A stretch of 64,000 nucleotides of DNA from Aculops lycopersici. Taxonomy: Eukaryota > Arthropoda > Arachnida > Trombidiformes > Eriophyidae. The notes under the pieces were generated by a model. The model had not been told where the DNA came from. It did not search any database and saw only the letters and a program-made list of their open reading frames with translations. Of this stretch, positions 1-11,468 are shown in pieces. How positions within the stretch are numbered: position 1 is the stretch's first letter; each line of letters opens with the position of its first letter. Position numbers and translations under genes: made by a program. The DNA is taken from positions 2,523,162 through 2,587,161 of the forward strand of contig WNKI01000004.1 in NCBI GenBank assembly GCA_015350385.1. The letters are read 5' to 3'.

Positions 1-1203
1 CCCAGTCAAAGGTAGAGGCAATCGGCTCGATGGTTGACTAATAGTAACAGTTTCATCTGTGCCTGGCATTAATTGCACCATAACAGTAGGTCGTTGTGGA
101 GTTGGAAAATGAACATCTAATAGAAAATGCGATATGTGATGCTCAAGGGGCACTCGTCTTCCTGATGAGATTTCACTGGCTGATTGATTTGCAATATTGA
201 AGACTAGTTTGTAAAGGAACAATAGGAATTTCTCAAAGCAATCGAAGAATGGCCAGCGGGATAAAATACAAATTGACTTTGTAACGAATAGCTCACGGCC
301 TTCTGGTTTGCTGTACTTGTCGTCGGCATCAATAAGACCGAGACAAAATTTTTGATAATGATTCAGGCAAGTATCTTCAAATATTTCGTGAAATGATATT
401 GCAGTACCGTAGATCTTTTGTGCTGAGTCCGAAGTTAGGACAAATGTTGATGCCTGTGGCTTGGGCAAAGGGGTGTTGGTGGGTCTCAATTCGATACTTG
501 CTCCTGCAGGTAAGCAGAATAGAGGCACTGTGTCAGGAAGTGGAAAGTTTGCATAATCCTGAATGGGAAATCTCGATATAATCTGTGGCTTGTAGCAGAG
601 TGAGGGTGGACTTAGTATGGTCTTTTTGTAGCAAACATGCACCTCGGATCCAATCATACCATAATAACTTTTGTTTAGATTCTTTTTGATGCAGAAAAAT
701 GCATGTGGAGGGTGTTCGCTCTTATTACTTAATATCACACATAAGTCAACCACGACAAGTTGATTGAACGGATGTCGGGCCTTGGATCGTCGGTAGGTGA
801 GATAAGTACCAGATTTGGCACCACTATTTCCAGTACTGGCACAGCGTCCGTATGGAGTTTCTCTTACAACCTCCGCATCAGGTAGCACTCGATCTTTATC
901 CTCATGGTAAACCCCAATGTCAACAAGAGGCGGCTTGTCGGTGCCTCTCTTGAAGCAAATAAGAATATTTGGGCTCTTGAAGTTTCCATTGTTGAGATCG
1001 GCAGAGTGACCGCCGGGCGTTTTTTCAATACAAGTGTAACCGATAGGACATTCTTCGCCGAGTCCCTTAAATATCACAGCAATATCAGTTATTGGAGCTT
1101 TTGAGTCAAACAAAGAATTTGATTCTATTGACTCATTCTTCAACTCGGTATTCTCCGGCACGCCAGAGATTATGAAGTAATCAGCAACATGCTTCTCCTC
1201 CAT
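1..1203 (-). CDS. DENND4: DENND4/Crag-type DENN-domain protein, N-terminal 401 residues (partial, runs off the left edge)
   Basis: The minus strand is open for 401 codons from an ATG at 1203 down to base 1, with no stop, so only the N-terminus is present. The start MEEKHVADYF followed by an I-I-S-G-V-P stretch matches the DENND4 N-terminus. Residues about 40-200 fit the MABP domain (ending near KKNLNKSYYGMIGSEVHVCY). From about residue 226 the upstream DENN module begins (VPLFCLPAGASIELRP, then TSDSAQKIYGTAISFHE), and ICILSRWPFFDCFEKFLLFL with HISHFLLDVHFPTPQRP is typical of the family. In animals DENND4 proteins are guanine-nucleotide exchange factors for Rab10/Rab11 acting in polarised secretion (family knowledge). 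No intron interrupts the part seen. The next gene lies 4.6 kb away on the other strand, so no shared regulation is apparent. Confidence 0.92.
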   Translation of the reverse strand, partial: MEEKHVADYFIISGVPENTELKNESIESNSLFDSKAPITDIAVIFKGLGEECPIGYTCIEKTPGGHSADLNNGNFKSPNILICFKRGTDKPPLVDIGVYHEDKDRVLPDAEVVRETPYGRCASTGNSGAKSGTYLTYRRSKARHPFNQLVVVDLCVILSNKSEHPPHAFFCIKKNLNKSYYGMIGSEVHVCYKKTILSPPSLCYKPQIISRFPIQDYANFPLPDTVPLFCLPAGASIELRPTNTPLPKPQASTFVLTSDSAQKIYGTAISFHEIFEDTCLNHYQKFCLGLIDADDKYSKPEGRELFVTKSICILSRWPFFDCFEKFLLFLYKLVFNIANQSASEISSGRRVPLEHHISHFLLDVHFPTPQRPTVMVQLMPGTDETVTISQPSSRLPLPLTG

Positions 1204-4200
1204 TTTTGCATGCTATCTCTCTATGTAGCGTTCAGTATCGAACTTGTCCAGGTGGATGCTGGGGCCTCTGATGGGTTAGATGTGGCTTGATTGGTGATAG
1301 ATATATTGTTTAGACAATATTGTTTTGCGAAGCATGATGCTTGTAGCTTAGTACTATATCAACTAAATTAAGTGCTACGATTCGTAAGTTCGTTGAGTCC
1401 TCAAGGAAATGAGTGTTGATTTTGATTCTAATCAGTGGCTAGTTGTCAAGGGCAACTGATGAAGTGTGTCAATTTCAGAGTCGGCGGTTATGATACTTTG
1501 AGATGGGTTTTCCTATCTGTAATGCGGCCAGATCAATAGTCTTCCTAGGAAAATCTGTGAACCGGACGTCTCGTTTGTTTTTAGATCAAGTTAAATATCA
1601 CAAGATTTCCAACAGAATACTGAAAGTTGATAACTTTCATTGAGACTTGATGATTTAGCAGTTGTAGTGGTTGTTATACCCTAGGAAAGGCTAGGGATTT
1701 GAGATTCAATATGGTGTCAACAGCAAAAGATGTAGATGTAAGATGATGGTAATTGTCCTGTAGATCTTGAGTGACGATATTGTGTTTCCCTCGGGATTTT
1801 CCAAGTACTTCGAGGATTACTTGGAAACGATAAAGAGATATGCGCGAGTGGCTAGATTCGAGAATGTATTGTTGTTGCCTTCGATTGTTATTTGCTACAG
1901 AATTTTTATACGTCTGTGGCGTATAACAACAATAAAGTTGCGTTCGATTTGGTGGTAAGTTGGATCAAATATGCATAATTTTCATCGATCGGATAAATTT
2001 TCCGTTCTCTTCCAAGCTGCAGTGGCAATAGCGACTTAAACATCAACACTTGTCCGGATGCAGCATGAGGTTTATGTCAGCTCTGTGATGATATAATATG
2101 TGACAGTGATGACAGTCGCAACTGGTGATGTTGGTCAATTAATAATAATGATGAAAAGAGGCCTTGGAATAATCACAACCTCGCCAGGTGTCGGGGAGCG
2201 GATAAGTGATGAGAATTTTACAAACTCGCAGGTCGGGCCAGCGGCGATAACCGCAATGCACACAGGCTATAGCATGACACACGCACAGACAAACAGACAG
2301 TGGCATTGAGCATGCTAGAAAAGTTGAGAAAACAATGGAAACCCAATAGCTGGTGCAAACACTTGCAGTGTGACAAGCGCGCAGACAGACGGGCAAACGC
2401 ACACACAGTGACTCAGAGGCACACACGAAACGCGTAGACACGGCAAAAATCGTGGCAAAGTCTTTGCCGCATAGATGTGCATTAGTGGAGTGGAGCGAGA
2501 GGCCACTCGCCAAGGGAGAGTTGGGCGCCAAAAACACAAGATGGTTTGCAAGTAATTTTGGTCGAGTTGCGTTGTTATCTCGGCAAACTATGCGTTCTTT
2601 CTATTGTGTTTATATCACATTTATATCATCACTAATCTTGATAACAACACAATCTTGAAAACTGAAATCTCAAAGCTCGATGACTTGATGCAACATGATA
2701 GCGGCTTGTCTATTTCCATCCACACTACAAAGTTGGCAAGCGTATCTGCGGTAATAGGATCTAGATGCGAGATGCGGCGAGTTGTTTATGCTTTAGCTAA
2801 AACTATGTATATGATTCATGCGACAAGGATCCAGATCTAACAATAACTAGCTTGATGACGTGATTTAGTTGCCTAACCTAATTGCGAAACATTATTTCCC
2901 ATCGACGTCATTGGCAAACTGAACAACAAAAACAACTCCCACAACAATCCGTTAGCCTCTCAATATAGGTAGTGATGGACAACTATCATTACAACCGCTA
3001 GGAATGTCATTGCGGACCTTTCCATCCAAGTTGAGCCTGAGCTCATTGCCATCAGCACTCTTCCCTTGAAATCGTGAGGCGGGTGTGTAACGGCGGACGA
3101 GCCCCAAGTCCAAAGGGATAGATCGTTAGCCAAATCCTGGCCACTATACACTGGATCCATAGTTAAAAAGTATCACAGATCGTTACCTGATTTTCGAGTG
3201 TCCAATAGAATTTTTGTCGTTTCAAATAAGGTCACCGAGACTCGAGTATCGAATGGCCTCCATCTCTACCAAATATCTACTCAGTCTCGACTCAGTTTCA
3301 CAGATTCGTCTCGGCAGCAGCCGACATTTATCGCGATGCTAAAGCAAAAGTATACCAACATTGAAGGCATCCAGTATTGAAATGTTCATTATTATGTAAG
3401 AGAGGAGAGCAGCAGGTTGCTTTTATGTCGAATCAGCAAAATTACATCGATTTCTGAATCAAAAATTAAGCGACTACCTCGAACTAACTCTTGTCTAGCC
3501 GACAGATGGGGTTAAGTCTAGTAGTAAATCTCCCAACAGCTTTTCTACATGATTTAGTTGGATGTTTGCAAAAAACACACATGCCAACTATTGCATGGAG
3601 ACGAGCCGCTTGTTTGCTCGCTCGCCTGGTCCACTAGACATGCTGATAGTTTGTTCGACTAGAGGTAGGTCTTACTGGATCAATTTTGGAATCGGCAAGC
3701 TAACTCGCAGCGGAAATCAGAAAACATCTGCAATATAATGAGTGCGCATGCAATTTTGATAAGCTTCTTCTTTTGTTGCAAGTTGGTGGTGAGTGGATTT
3801 CCGACTAAACTCATAAAATACACGAAAACCCTTGCAAATATGTTTCACACGACCAACTAGGCCAGACGACCACCATCAGTCGAAAGAGAATCGAGTTCCC
3901 GTTGGAAGGTGTAGCAAGGCAGTGAAACCCTTCGATTTTTTCCTCTTTTCTTTTGCACACAAAGCTGCAAGAATAAAAGAATCGACAGACTCCACTAGGT
4001 GAGTGAGTTCGGCTATTTCGTGGCTGTCTAATGGATTTTATCGCCTAACACGCCGCCACCGACAACTAATAAGATTGGCCACTAGAACCACCACTAGCCC
4101 AATTTGTTCATCATGAACTCTCGTTGCAACCAAGGAATCAGCAGACAATTTCACCGATGGTCTGTCAGCCTGCTGATGGGTTCTTCAAGGTCGAGTGGCC

Positions 4201-4675
4201 ATTAGATAGTTGCCGGAATGGCATCGTCGCTCATTCGTCGTCGTCGCCCTGGTCGACGACGAAGATGTACTGGTTGGTGGCTCGCTGGACCATAGGCTTG
4301 TGTGGCGTTCGCTACCTTGAAATGATTGGACTCCACACAGTTGGTTGGTTCTGTAGTGGGTTGGTTGTTGTTGTGGATGTGGACATAGGGTCACCCTTTC
4401 ATCACACAGCAACGCCAATCGTTCGCGCGCCTGTGGCCAATGAACCGGCGCCTAATTGCGCTAGTCTTTTGCTTCATACCAACGTGTGCAGCTAGCATTA
4501 ACGGAAGCGAGCTAGCAAGCAAAGTAGCTAGCGGGTTGCCCACTAGTTCTCGCTTGCTGACTCACTTGCCAGCACGGTGGAGATTATGATACAAGCAAGC
4601 GGCCAATTCATTCAGTGGACTTGAAACGTAGCCACCGGCGACGTGAGGTTGTTATTGTTTGTCGAGTTGGCAGCA

Positions 4676-4676
<1 letters not shown>

Positions 4677-4707
<31 letters not shown>
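4677..4707. repeat. (GCC)n trinucleotide microsatellite
   Basis: About ten uninterrupted GCC/CGC units. Reading frames through it give poly-Arg or poly-Ala but lack any flanking coding signal, so it is taken as non-coding simple repeat. Confidence 0.9.
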
Positions 4708-5554
4708 TGTGGTTGTGTGAATGGGGTGCATAGCGACTTCGCTATGGACAGCTCGCTTATTGTATGCGCTATACCAACCGCCAACGCAACCACCGACTCC
4801 CGAGGGACGATTCAATCTCATCCCCCTAGCCGGCTTTGTTGGCGCCTATGGATTCATTGTGGTGCGAGCCGAACCTTTCGTTTTATCTCCTATTTAGTCC
4901 CATATGGCGAGCAGGCGCACTACACAGTTTCGGCAACTCTACCGCCATCACCACTGCCCCACTCCAATCACTTATTATATGGCCAGTGAGCAAGGGAAAG
5001 AGCAGAAGGAATAGATAGAGAGAGTAAAGTATATTTGGCTTGACGGGTGGGAGTAGGAGTAAAGGCAACAAAAGGTAACGACGCCGACGAAGAGATTCAC
5101 GGCATCTCTAGCTTCCATACTCTTCGCTTCGTTAGGTTTGCCTTTCTCTTCGTCATAGTCGTCTAGCTAGCTAACTGGATGTTTAGTTTCCAGTCTGAAC
5201 CGTTAGCCAGTCGAGCGGCCATCGCATTTCTTGCCATTCGAGCGGCGGAAATTGGCGACGTCAAAAACTCCGTAGCGGTACTGTAGTTGTTTTGGTGGTT
5301 GTGGTTACTGCTGTTGTTGTTGCTTGTGGCTGTGGTGTGACTGAGAGCAAATTGAGCCGTTAGACTGGAAGTTAGATTTGAGTGGGCCAAAAATTGAGAG
5401 TAACGAAGGGAATAAAGAGAATTGGATGGGATAGGAAAGGAAAGGAAAGGGAAGGATTGAAATAAAGCATGTATTAGATCGATTGCGAATGTGCAAGCTT
5501 TATTTTGTCAGTGGATAAATTGAGTTTGCTATCTCACCCTGGTAGTGGTCTAAT

Positions 5555-5590
5555 CCAATCCAATCCAATCTTTATTCGATCCAATCCAAT
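5555..5590. promoter_or_regulatory. Tandem CCAAT pentamers upstream of the PAL gene
   Basis: CCAAT occurs at 5555, 5560, 5565, 5581 and 5586, about 220-255 bp before the PAL start codon. CCAAT is the NF-Y core, so this could be a promoter element. It could equally be a short pentanucleotide repeat with no function. Confidence 0.4.
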
Positions 5591-5809
5591 TCAATTCAGT
5601 CTCAATTTCATTGGAAACCCAACAGAGTTGCCATATGCGAGGTGCTGAAGTGGTGAGTGACCAGCACAGTGAGCCGGCTTATTATGGAAGCTTGATTAAT
5701 ATTAAATATAATTATAATTCATGCTCATATCATCATCTTCATTATTATTATAACTGGTTTTCATTTCCATTCTTCTTTGGCGGTTTAAAGAACCCAAGGA
5801 AGTTTAAAG

Positions 5810-7396
5810 ATGAGACCAAATGGCCGAGTGCTGACCTCAACCTCAATCTCGACGCCGAGTCTGTACCCCTCTTGTCTCACACTATTAGTTTTGTCAGTGA
5901 TCATCACGGTAATCTTGATTCTAGAACCGGAAGTCACGCAGCAACAGCAGCAGCGATACTCAAGCAATAGTAATTTATTGAAATTAATCCAGCAAGAGCA
6001 ACAAGACGACCGAGCGGCCGGCGACTTTGGTTTGGAAATTTCGGATTCAAGCGGAAGTGAAGATGAAGGCAACGATGAAAATTCCATAGCAGCGGCCATA
6101 GCCAGTCAGCTGGATCAAAACGAGGACTCGTCTTCGTTGGCTAACAACCGGCAAGAGGATGATGATAACAACATCAATGCAAATTTTGAGGGCAACTCGT
6201 TCGCCTATGAGCCCTCGTCTCCCTTACGACTCCTCGCCAGCAACAGGCCGTCTTTGAGTCAACTCCGGCAACAGCAGCGACAACAACAAGGCGAAATTGA
6301 TAATGATAGCAATGATAATCTAATACCAAGTTCAGTGAAGAGAGACGAGATTTATATTCTCGAGGACAAGGATTATCCAAAGTCTCTGTTTGAACACCAC
6401 CAAGGAGTTGGCCGAGTTTCGGGAATAACCACGCTGCCGCAGGGTGACGTTGCCATCTTTCATCGAGCTGAACGCGATTGGGACAACAAAACGTTCGAGG
6501 CCAACTTCACGGTGCCCAATTGGCAGTCGGCACAGGAGCAGCTGATTAAGGACGATACAATATTGATTATTGACGGCGAAGATGGCAGTTCGGTGACGAG
6601 TTTTGGGAGTAACCTCTTCTATATGCCACACGGAATAACCAGCGACAACATGGGCAACCTGTGGATAACGGATGTTGCCAGGCATCAAGTGATGCGTTTG
6701 CCTACCAGTGAGCTCCAGGTTATTCACAAAAGCGGCGAGTCCACCTCGACTTCCGGTATGAAGAAACGCTGGCTACCTGGAAACATGACTCGCCTTTGGC
6801 CGGACATAATTCTAGGCGAAGCCTTTGTGCCCGGAAAAGACGAGGCCCATTTTTGTCAGCCAACTTCCGTTGCCGTTTCGTCGGATGGCCGACTGGTTTA
6901 CGTGGCCGATGGGTATTGTAACTCGCGAGTTGTTGTCTTCACGGGAACCGGAAGGTACATCACCTCATTTGGCCAACATCAGGGGATGAGTGTGGTGCAC
7001 TCGTTAGTTTTATTTGAGGAGCGAAATTTAGTTTGCGTTGCCGATCGGGAAAATGCCCGAATCCTTTGCTACAAGGGGGGACTTGATGGCGACCTTGAGT
7101 CGATTGGCGAGCCCATGCTAAACATCAACTATCCCCTTGGACGGGTGTTTGCCATTGCCGGCATCTCGCCAAGCCACCTACTTGTTAGTAGCAATCAATT
7201 TAACACCTTCCGCTTTGACATGGCTGCACTAAACCCATTCACCAGTGAACTGAAACAAGCTTGGACCTCAAGTGACCTGTTGTACCCACACTCGCTGGCG
7301 GCTACACGAGACTATCAATACGCGTATGCGGCTGACATCTCGAAGGATGCCTTCAAGAAGGTGTTTAAATTCAACGTAATTCAGCGCCAGTCATGA
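5810..7396 (+). CDS. Pal: Peptidyl-alpha-hydroxyglycine alpha-amidating lyase (PAL), membrane-anchored
   Basis: A single 528-residue frame. Residues about 21-39 are a hydrophobic signal or signal-anchor (LTLLVLSVIITVILILEP), then about 140 residues of Q/N/D/E-rich linker, then a six-bladed NHL-type PAL domain (about 200-525). PAL cleaves peptidyl-alpha-hydroxyglycine to amidated peptide plus glyoxylate in the secretory pathway, finishing neuropeptide amidation. All key residues of the rat enzyme have counterparts: the Arg in IFHRAERDW (R219), zinc-binding H274 (YMPHGITSD), H397 (VVHSLVL) and H494 (LYPHSLAAT), and the catalytic Tyr in DGYCNSRVV (Y369). The signature HFCQPTSVAV is present. There is no monooxygenase (PHM) domain, so this is a free-standing lyase as in flies. 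The start is the first ATG giving a hydrophobic N-terminus. Confidence 0.93.
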   Translation: MRPNGRVLTSTSISTPSLYPSCLTLLVLSVIITVILILEPEVTQQQQQRYSSNSNLLKLIQQEQQDDRAAGDFGLEISDSSGSEDEGNDENSIAAAIASQLDQNEDSSSLANNRQEDDDNNINANFEGNSFAYEPSSPLRLLASNRPSLSQLRQQQRQQQGEIDNDSNDNLIPSSVKRDEIYILEDKDYPKSLFEHHQGVGRVSGITTLPQGDVAIFHRAERDWDNKTFEANFTVPNWQSAQEQLIKDDTILIIDGEDGSSVTSFGSNLFYMPHGITSDNMGNLWITDVARHQVMRLPTSELQVIHKSGESTSTSGMKKRWLPGNMTRLWPDIILGEAFVPGKDEAHFCQPTSVAVSSDGRLVYVADGYCNSRVVVFTGTGRYITSFGQHQGMSVVHSLVLFEERNLVCVADRENARILCYKGGLDGDLESIGEPMLNINYPLGRVFAIAGISPSHLLVSSNQFNTFRFDMAALNPFTSELKQAWTSSDLLYPHSLAATRDYQYAYAADISKDAFKKVFKFNVIQRQS

Positions 7397-8458
7397 AAAG
7401 TTCCACAAAACCCATTGGAACATCGATACCAAATTTTAAATCTCTAATATGAATACCCTACTTTAAACACACACTACCACTATTATTGTGAGTACATTAT
7501 TACAACAACAATATCAATTTCAACACTAACATCAACAACAATAACATAAATACAAACTCGAATTAGGCTAGAAAACCCCTTGAAACTCTAATATAACCCA
7601 ACAAGATACGTATTAGTTTAGCGATAAATGTCAAACTTAAATACTGATTTGGAAGCTCTCTAAACCCTTTGCCCCCTTCATGAAAAGGCTCACCTACTAC
7701 CGAGAAGCTCGAACTACCCAAAGACTTGCCCGGTTGAACGAGAGCTCGCCGACTTTTGTTATTGTGAAGCTAATTGCAATCAATTGCCCCCACTACCTAT
7801 GACTTGTCTTTAAAGAAACAAATCAAACAGAAAGAAGAATAAGAAGAAAGATTGAAACTCTTGAAATATAATTATGAGAATTGAATGGAAAAATTCGAAT
7901 GCTAAATAAGCTAGCGTTGCAGGTGACCATAGCACCCTCAATGAGCTCCGACAATTTATCTCACCTGTGTATTGCTTATGAGGCAATCTTAACCAGGTGG
8001 TTTTCATTCAATTATAAAAGTCTCTAGTCATTAGTCAGGCTGAGAAGTTGTAGTAGTAGTGGTCGTCGTTGCCGTGGTCGTCGTTCTTATTGCTGATGAA
8101 TGAGTTGAAACCGATTATTATTCAGTTTGAAGCTAAATCTCGTCACGACATTATGCACAAATAGATTAAAGCAAAAGCAACAACAACAAACAAACAACTC
8201 GTTAGACTTTCTCTACTCAAATTTCTAATTTCTAATTAGTTAGTTAGCTACCAATATAAACAGTCGAGACTTATTCTTTTTTACCCTTTATTCCTCATAC
8301 CTTTGGTTTTCTGGTTGTTGTATGCTGCTTTATGAGTAATTTTCAAGTTTCACCTTGAATCAGTCTCTTGTTCATCTGTCTTGTATATCATTTCATGTAT
8401 ACTTATATCTTGAATTAAAGTAATGAACTTAATGATCAAGAAAAGTAATGAAAACAGA
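7397..8458. other. 1.06 kb between convergent PAL and MLC2 genes
   Basis: 3' flanks of two convergent genes. A TTTATT at 8287-8292 reads AATAAA on the minus strand and could polyadenylate MLC2 about 170 nt past its stop. A TATAAAA at 8013-8019 on the plus strand has no open frame after it. Nothing else is evident. Confidence 0.5.
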
Positions 8459-9094
8459 TTACGCATTGTCATTCTCGTCTTGGCTCCTTCCAGTGATCAA
8501 TCTAATCAAGCCGTCGGTGTCGATGTTTCCCTGACGATCAATGGGAACCTCGGCGAAGGCCGAGTCAATCTCGTCATCGGTTAGCTTGTTTCCCCAGGTC
8601 TTCAAACACATCCTCAATCTCTCCTCACTAACCTTGCCACTGTCCTTCTTGTCCTCAAACGATTTCAAGGCGTTACGAATGACAGACTCATCGTCAGTTC
8701 CGGAAATGCGATCGCCAAAGATACTCAGGAACATGGTAAAGTTGATTGGTCCTGGCGCCTCGGAGAGCATTTGCTTCAGGTCATCGTCCTTGATTAATCT
8801 TCCAAGCGCGTCCCAGGTAACGGCAAGATCGCTCTTGTTAATGATTCCATCTTTGTCGGAGTCAATGAAGGAAAAGGCTTCCTTGAATTCGGCGATTTGG
8901 TTTTGGGTAAACATGGCGAAGACATTGGAGGTGCTGCGGACAGCCCTCTTCTTCGAGTCGCTTCTTACTTTGCCCTGAATGTTTCATTTTCATTTTTCGA
9001 ATGAATGATTACATTTTTGTGTTAGATATTTGAGTATCTTGATCATTCATTATAATAATGTGAATCTCAAACTTTCAATACTTACGCTGGCCAT
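8459..9094 (-). CDS. Mlc2: Muscle-type myosin regulatory light chain (MLC2), two exons
   Basis: Exon 1 is 9094..9086 (Met-Ala-Ser), followed by GTAAGT and a 111-nt intron (9085..8975, ending CAG). Exon 2 is 8974..8459. The joined frame is 174 residues. The N-terminus carries KKRAVRSTSNVFAMF, retaining the adjacent Thr-Ser of the myosin light-chain kinase site. The first EF-hand loop DSDKDGIINKSD (D-x-D-x-D-G) is an intact divalent-cation site. APGPINFTMFLSIFGDRI is the family hallmark, and the later EF-hands are degenerate as expected. The protein binds the lever arm of the myosin heavy chain and tunes muscle contraction. The ATG at 8914 gives an in-frame but truncated reading that would lose the phosphorylation site. 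The upstream exon restores it and agrees with known MLC2 gene layouts. Confidence 0.93.
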
Positions 9095-9990
9095 CTTTAT
9101 TCTTTAGATTCTGAAGGACACTTGTGGCTTCAGTAAAAACTTACTAATCTACGCAACTACCACTCTCGATGTACTCACTCACTAATTCGCTAAACTAGAG
9201 AATCAAAACTCAGGTGAGGGGCGAGAGTAAGAGGAGCAAGCAAACACGGCAACAGCAAACAAGACTCTCCTAGCCTCAAGATTCTAGAATAGAATGACTA
9301 GCTACTACCTCTGCTTCTAGCTGATTGGCCTTTCTCTCTAGGTGATGCTCGCGAAAGATGGTGACGTTGCCAATACTGACTCGAGATGCAAATTCTCCCG
9401 CTAATACTACTTTATTTCCACAAACTAAAGTGACTTTGCCTCCGTTTCCTCACGAGACGACATCGACTTAGCATCCTCTCTATTCTTGCTGTCGACTCCT
9501 CGTCTCTATCGTCATAGAATCCAATTGAGCCCCCCTAACTGGCGTCGATATGTATACATGGCAAGGAGGTTAGCCTCAATTGGGGCACAAATTGCTTCCT
9601 CCCCTCGCCTCCCTAGCACCACCCGTCGCCGCAACGATAGCTAGCCAACCAATGATAGACCTGAAATCCTGTCAACTTCTCATAGTTGCCAAGCTGCTTT
9701 AATGAGGCGCCCACTCAAGGTAGAAGCCACAATTGGTCGCCGAAGCTCAAGGGCAAAAAGGATGGAGATGCGTTGCGGCGTTTAGAAACGCGAGGCAATA
9801 GTTAGCAATCGGCGGTAAGATTGGCGTGGCCATCCGCTATTGCCGCCGTCGCGACAAGGAGCTGACTAGTTGCTACTAGAGCGCCGAAAGTTTTAGGCAC
9901 TAAACTAGCTATTTGCTGAGTGGAGCAAAGCCGAGGTTGAGGCCGAGTGTTGGTGCTAGTAGCTATATCAGTAATAGTTGAGAGTTTTGC

Positions 9991-9997
9991 TATATAA
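9991..9997 (+). promoter_or_regulatory. TATA box (TATATAA) without an obvious gene
   Basis: Canonical TATATAA on the plus strand. The expected start site, about 30 nt downstream, falls in the 10008-10029 hairpin. The next plus-strand gene start (10935) is over 900 nt away, so this could head a long 5' leader, a non-coding RNA, or be fortuitous. Confidence 0.3.
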
Positions 9998-10007
9998 ACA
10001 GACGGCA

Positions 10008-10029
10008 CCTAGCGCATTCGAGCGCTAGG
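10008..10029. repeat. Perfect 8-bp inverted repeat, 6-nt loop
   Basis: Arms CCTAGCGC and GCGCTAGG are exact reverse complements around ATTCGA. Confidence 0.75.
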
Positions 10030-10556
10030 CGCAACAAGCAACTGGAAGCATCCAGTCTCTCGCGTCTCTTGACTCAATTTTACAAGGCGATTGCCTTGAA
10101 GCTGGCGGGTATATTTTTCAAGTATATGCCAAAATATGCCATCGGTATAGGATCATCAGAGCGCCACATAGTCTTCCGCAAGGGAAAAATTGCTCTTTCT
10201 TGTCTACTGTCAATCTGTATCTCCCACGAGCCGCGAGCAAATGGATAGAAACGGATCTGTAGTCCATGTTGCGGTAAACTATTCGTAAATCATTAACGAG
10301 CTCCAGATGATTCGAGAGGCCATCTGATAGAGAATCCACAACACGAGAGGCCCACATTACTATCATAATTATTATTTAATTTTAGGCTACTGTGGCTGTC
10401 TACCTAGAAAAGGTTCGTTGCTCATAAGGCTTCCACTTTTCTTATTAACATTAGGGTTTGTGAGATTATGATTGATGGACTTAGGTTTTGTTATTCAAAG
10501 CTGCTTTGGACCGAGCTGAGGTCAGTCCCACACTTGGAAGAATCATGTATGTATCA

Positions 10557-10585
10557 TATCCAAGTATATTGATTATACTTGGATA
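10557..10585. repeat. Perfect 12-bp inverted repeat, 5-nt loop
   Basis: Arms TATCCAAGTATA and TATACTTGGATA are exact reverse complements around TTGAT, and the complementarity extends imperfectly outward. Confidence 0.75.
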
Positions 10586-10934
10586 AGATACAATTATATT
10601 TGGAATTTTGACTGATAATGAGAGAATATAAGAGAAAACAGTGGTCTCTGCGAAAAAGCGGATTCAGATTCGCGCCCAGACGTGGGGGTCGCAAAAATGA
10701 CATGTGCGCTGGGGGAAAGTGCAAGCGAAAAATGTAAACAAATTTGATTTTCGCTGATAAGCTTCCATTCGCATTTCACCCAATTATCTCATTACCTGTA
10801 GGAACTTGTGGATAACAAGTGATAAACAAACAATCGACTATTAGATTATCACTATGAGCAAAATTTGAAGGTCCTAATAGATCGAATTTACGTTTAGACT
10901 CTTGTGTAACCAAAACAAGGACGAGATTTTCAAG

Positions 10935-11468
10935 ATGTTGGCCAGCATTCGGTGTTCAGTGATTGCTCAAAGCCATCGGGCCAGTAGAATGATGGCAGCC
11001 CCCAGATTGTGTCAGCCAACTAGATTCAGGACAAAGAGTGCCAAAAGGATAGATACATCAAAAGTTCCAATATTGAACGAGAGCGACTTGGAGGAAAACT
11101 TCATCTCCGGCTCAGGACCAGGCGGCCAGTGTGTCAATAAATCTGTCAACTGCTGTCAACTGAAGCACAAACCATCCGGTATTGTTGTCCGAGTTCATCA
11201 AACTAGAAGTCTTATAGAGAATCGCAAAATAGCTCGCGAGTTATTGATCAGTAGATTGGACGACTTTTACAATGCCGAGCAGAGCGTTTCAGCCCAAAAG
11301 CGTCGACTGGCTTTGAGCAAACTTGCGAACCAAGAGGCACAAGATGGACATAGGCGAGCACTCAAGCAACAGTACAAACAAAATGTATCCAATGATGACA
11401 AGTCGAACCAGAAGAAAGACTATATTTACTTAGAAAGTGATCAAAGTGGCGGGAACCACCAACGGTGA
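10935..11468 (+). CDS. MTRFR: Mitochondrial GGQ-domain translation release factor-like protein (MTRFR/C12orf65 family)
   Basis: A 177-residue frame starting at the first ATG, with an Arg/Ser-rich, acid-free N-terminus (MLASIRCSVIAQSHRASRMM) typical of a mitochondrial presequence. The family core follows: VPILNESDLEENFISGSGPGGQCVNK, with the catalytic GGQ at about residues 63-65, then SGIVVRVHQTRSLIENRKIAR. The tail is Lys/Arg/Gln-rich. MTRFR works in mitochondrial ribosome rescue: the GGQ loop promotes release of stalled nascent chains, but the protein lacks the codon-recognition domain of true release factors, as seen here. The closest alternative is ICT1/MRPL58, but the LNESDLEE lead-in and HQTRS spacing fit MTRFR better. 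Confidence 0.9.
   Translation: MLASIRCSVIAQSHRASRMMAAPRLCQPTRFRTKSAKRIDTSKVPILNESDLEENFISGSGPGGQCVNKSVNCCQLKHKPSGIVVRVHQTRSLIENRKIARELLISRLDDFYNAEQSVSAQKRRLALSKLANQEAQDGHRRALKQQYKQNVSNDDKSNQKKDYIYLESDQSGGNHQR

Larger units (their letters stand above)
1204..5809. other. 4.6 kb upstream region between divergent DENND4 and PAL genes
   Basis: Only short open frames without recognisable domains or codon pattern are visible. The stretch 2260-2450 is rich in CA/GT-type and GCA repeats, 4677-4707 is a GCC microsatellite, about 5436-5454 is a GGAAA repeat and 5555-5590 holds tandem CCAAT boxes. It presumably contains the promoters and any untranslated first exons of the two flanking genes. Confidence 0.5.
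9095..10934. other. 1.84 kb between divergent MLC2 and MTRFR genes
   Basis: No convincing coding frame. It contains an orphan TATATAA box (9991) with a perfect hairpin just downstream (10008-10029), and a second hairpin at 10557-10585. It should include the promoters of both flanking genes. Confidence 0.5.

Noticed and set aside
2139..2551. Overlapping minus-strand open frames rich in Cys/Val/Leu
   Set aside because: They arise from GT/CA and GC-rich low-complexity sequence, overlap one another in different frames and show no domain.
5785..6099. Minus-strand frame overlapping the start of PAL
   Set aside because: Antisense shadow of the Q/S-rich stalk; the PAL frame carries all conserved active-site residues.
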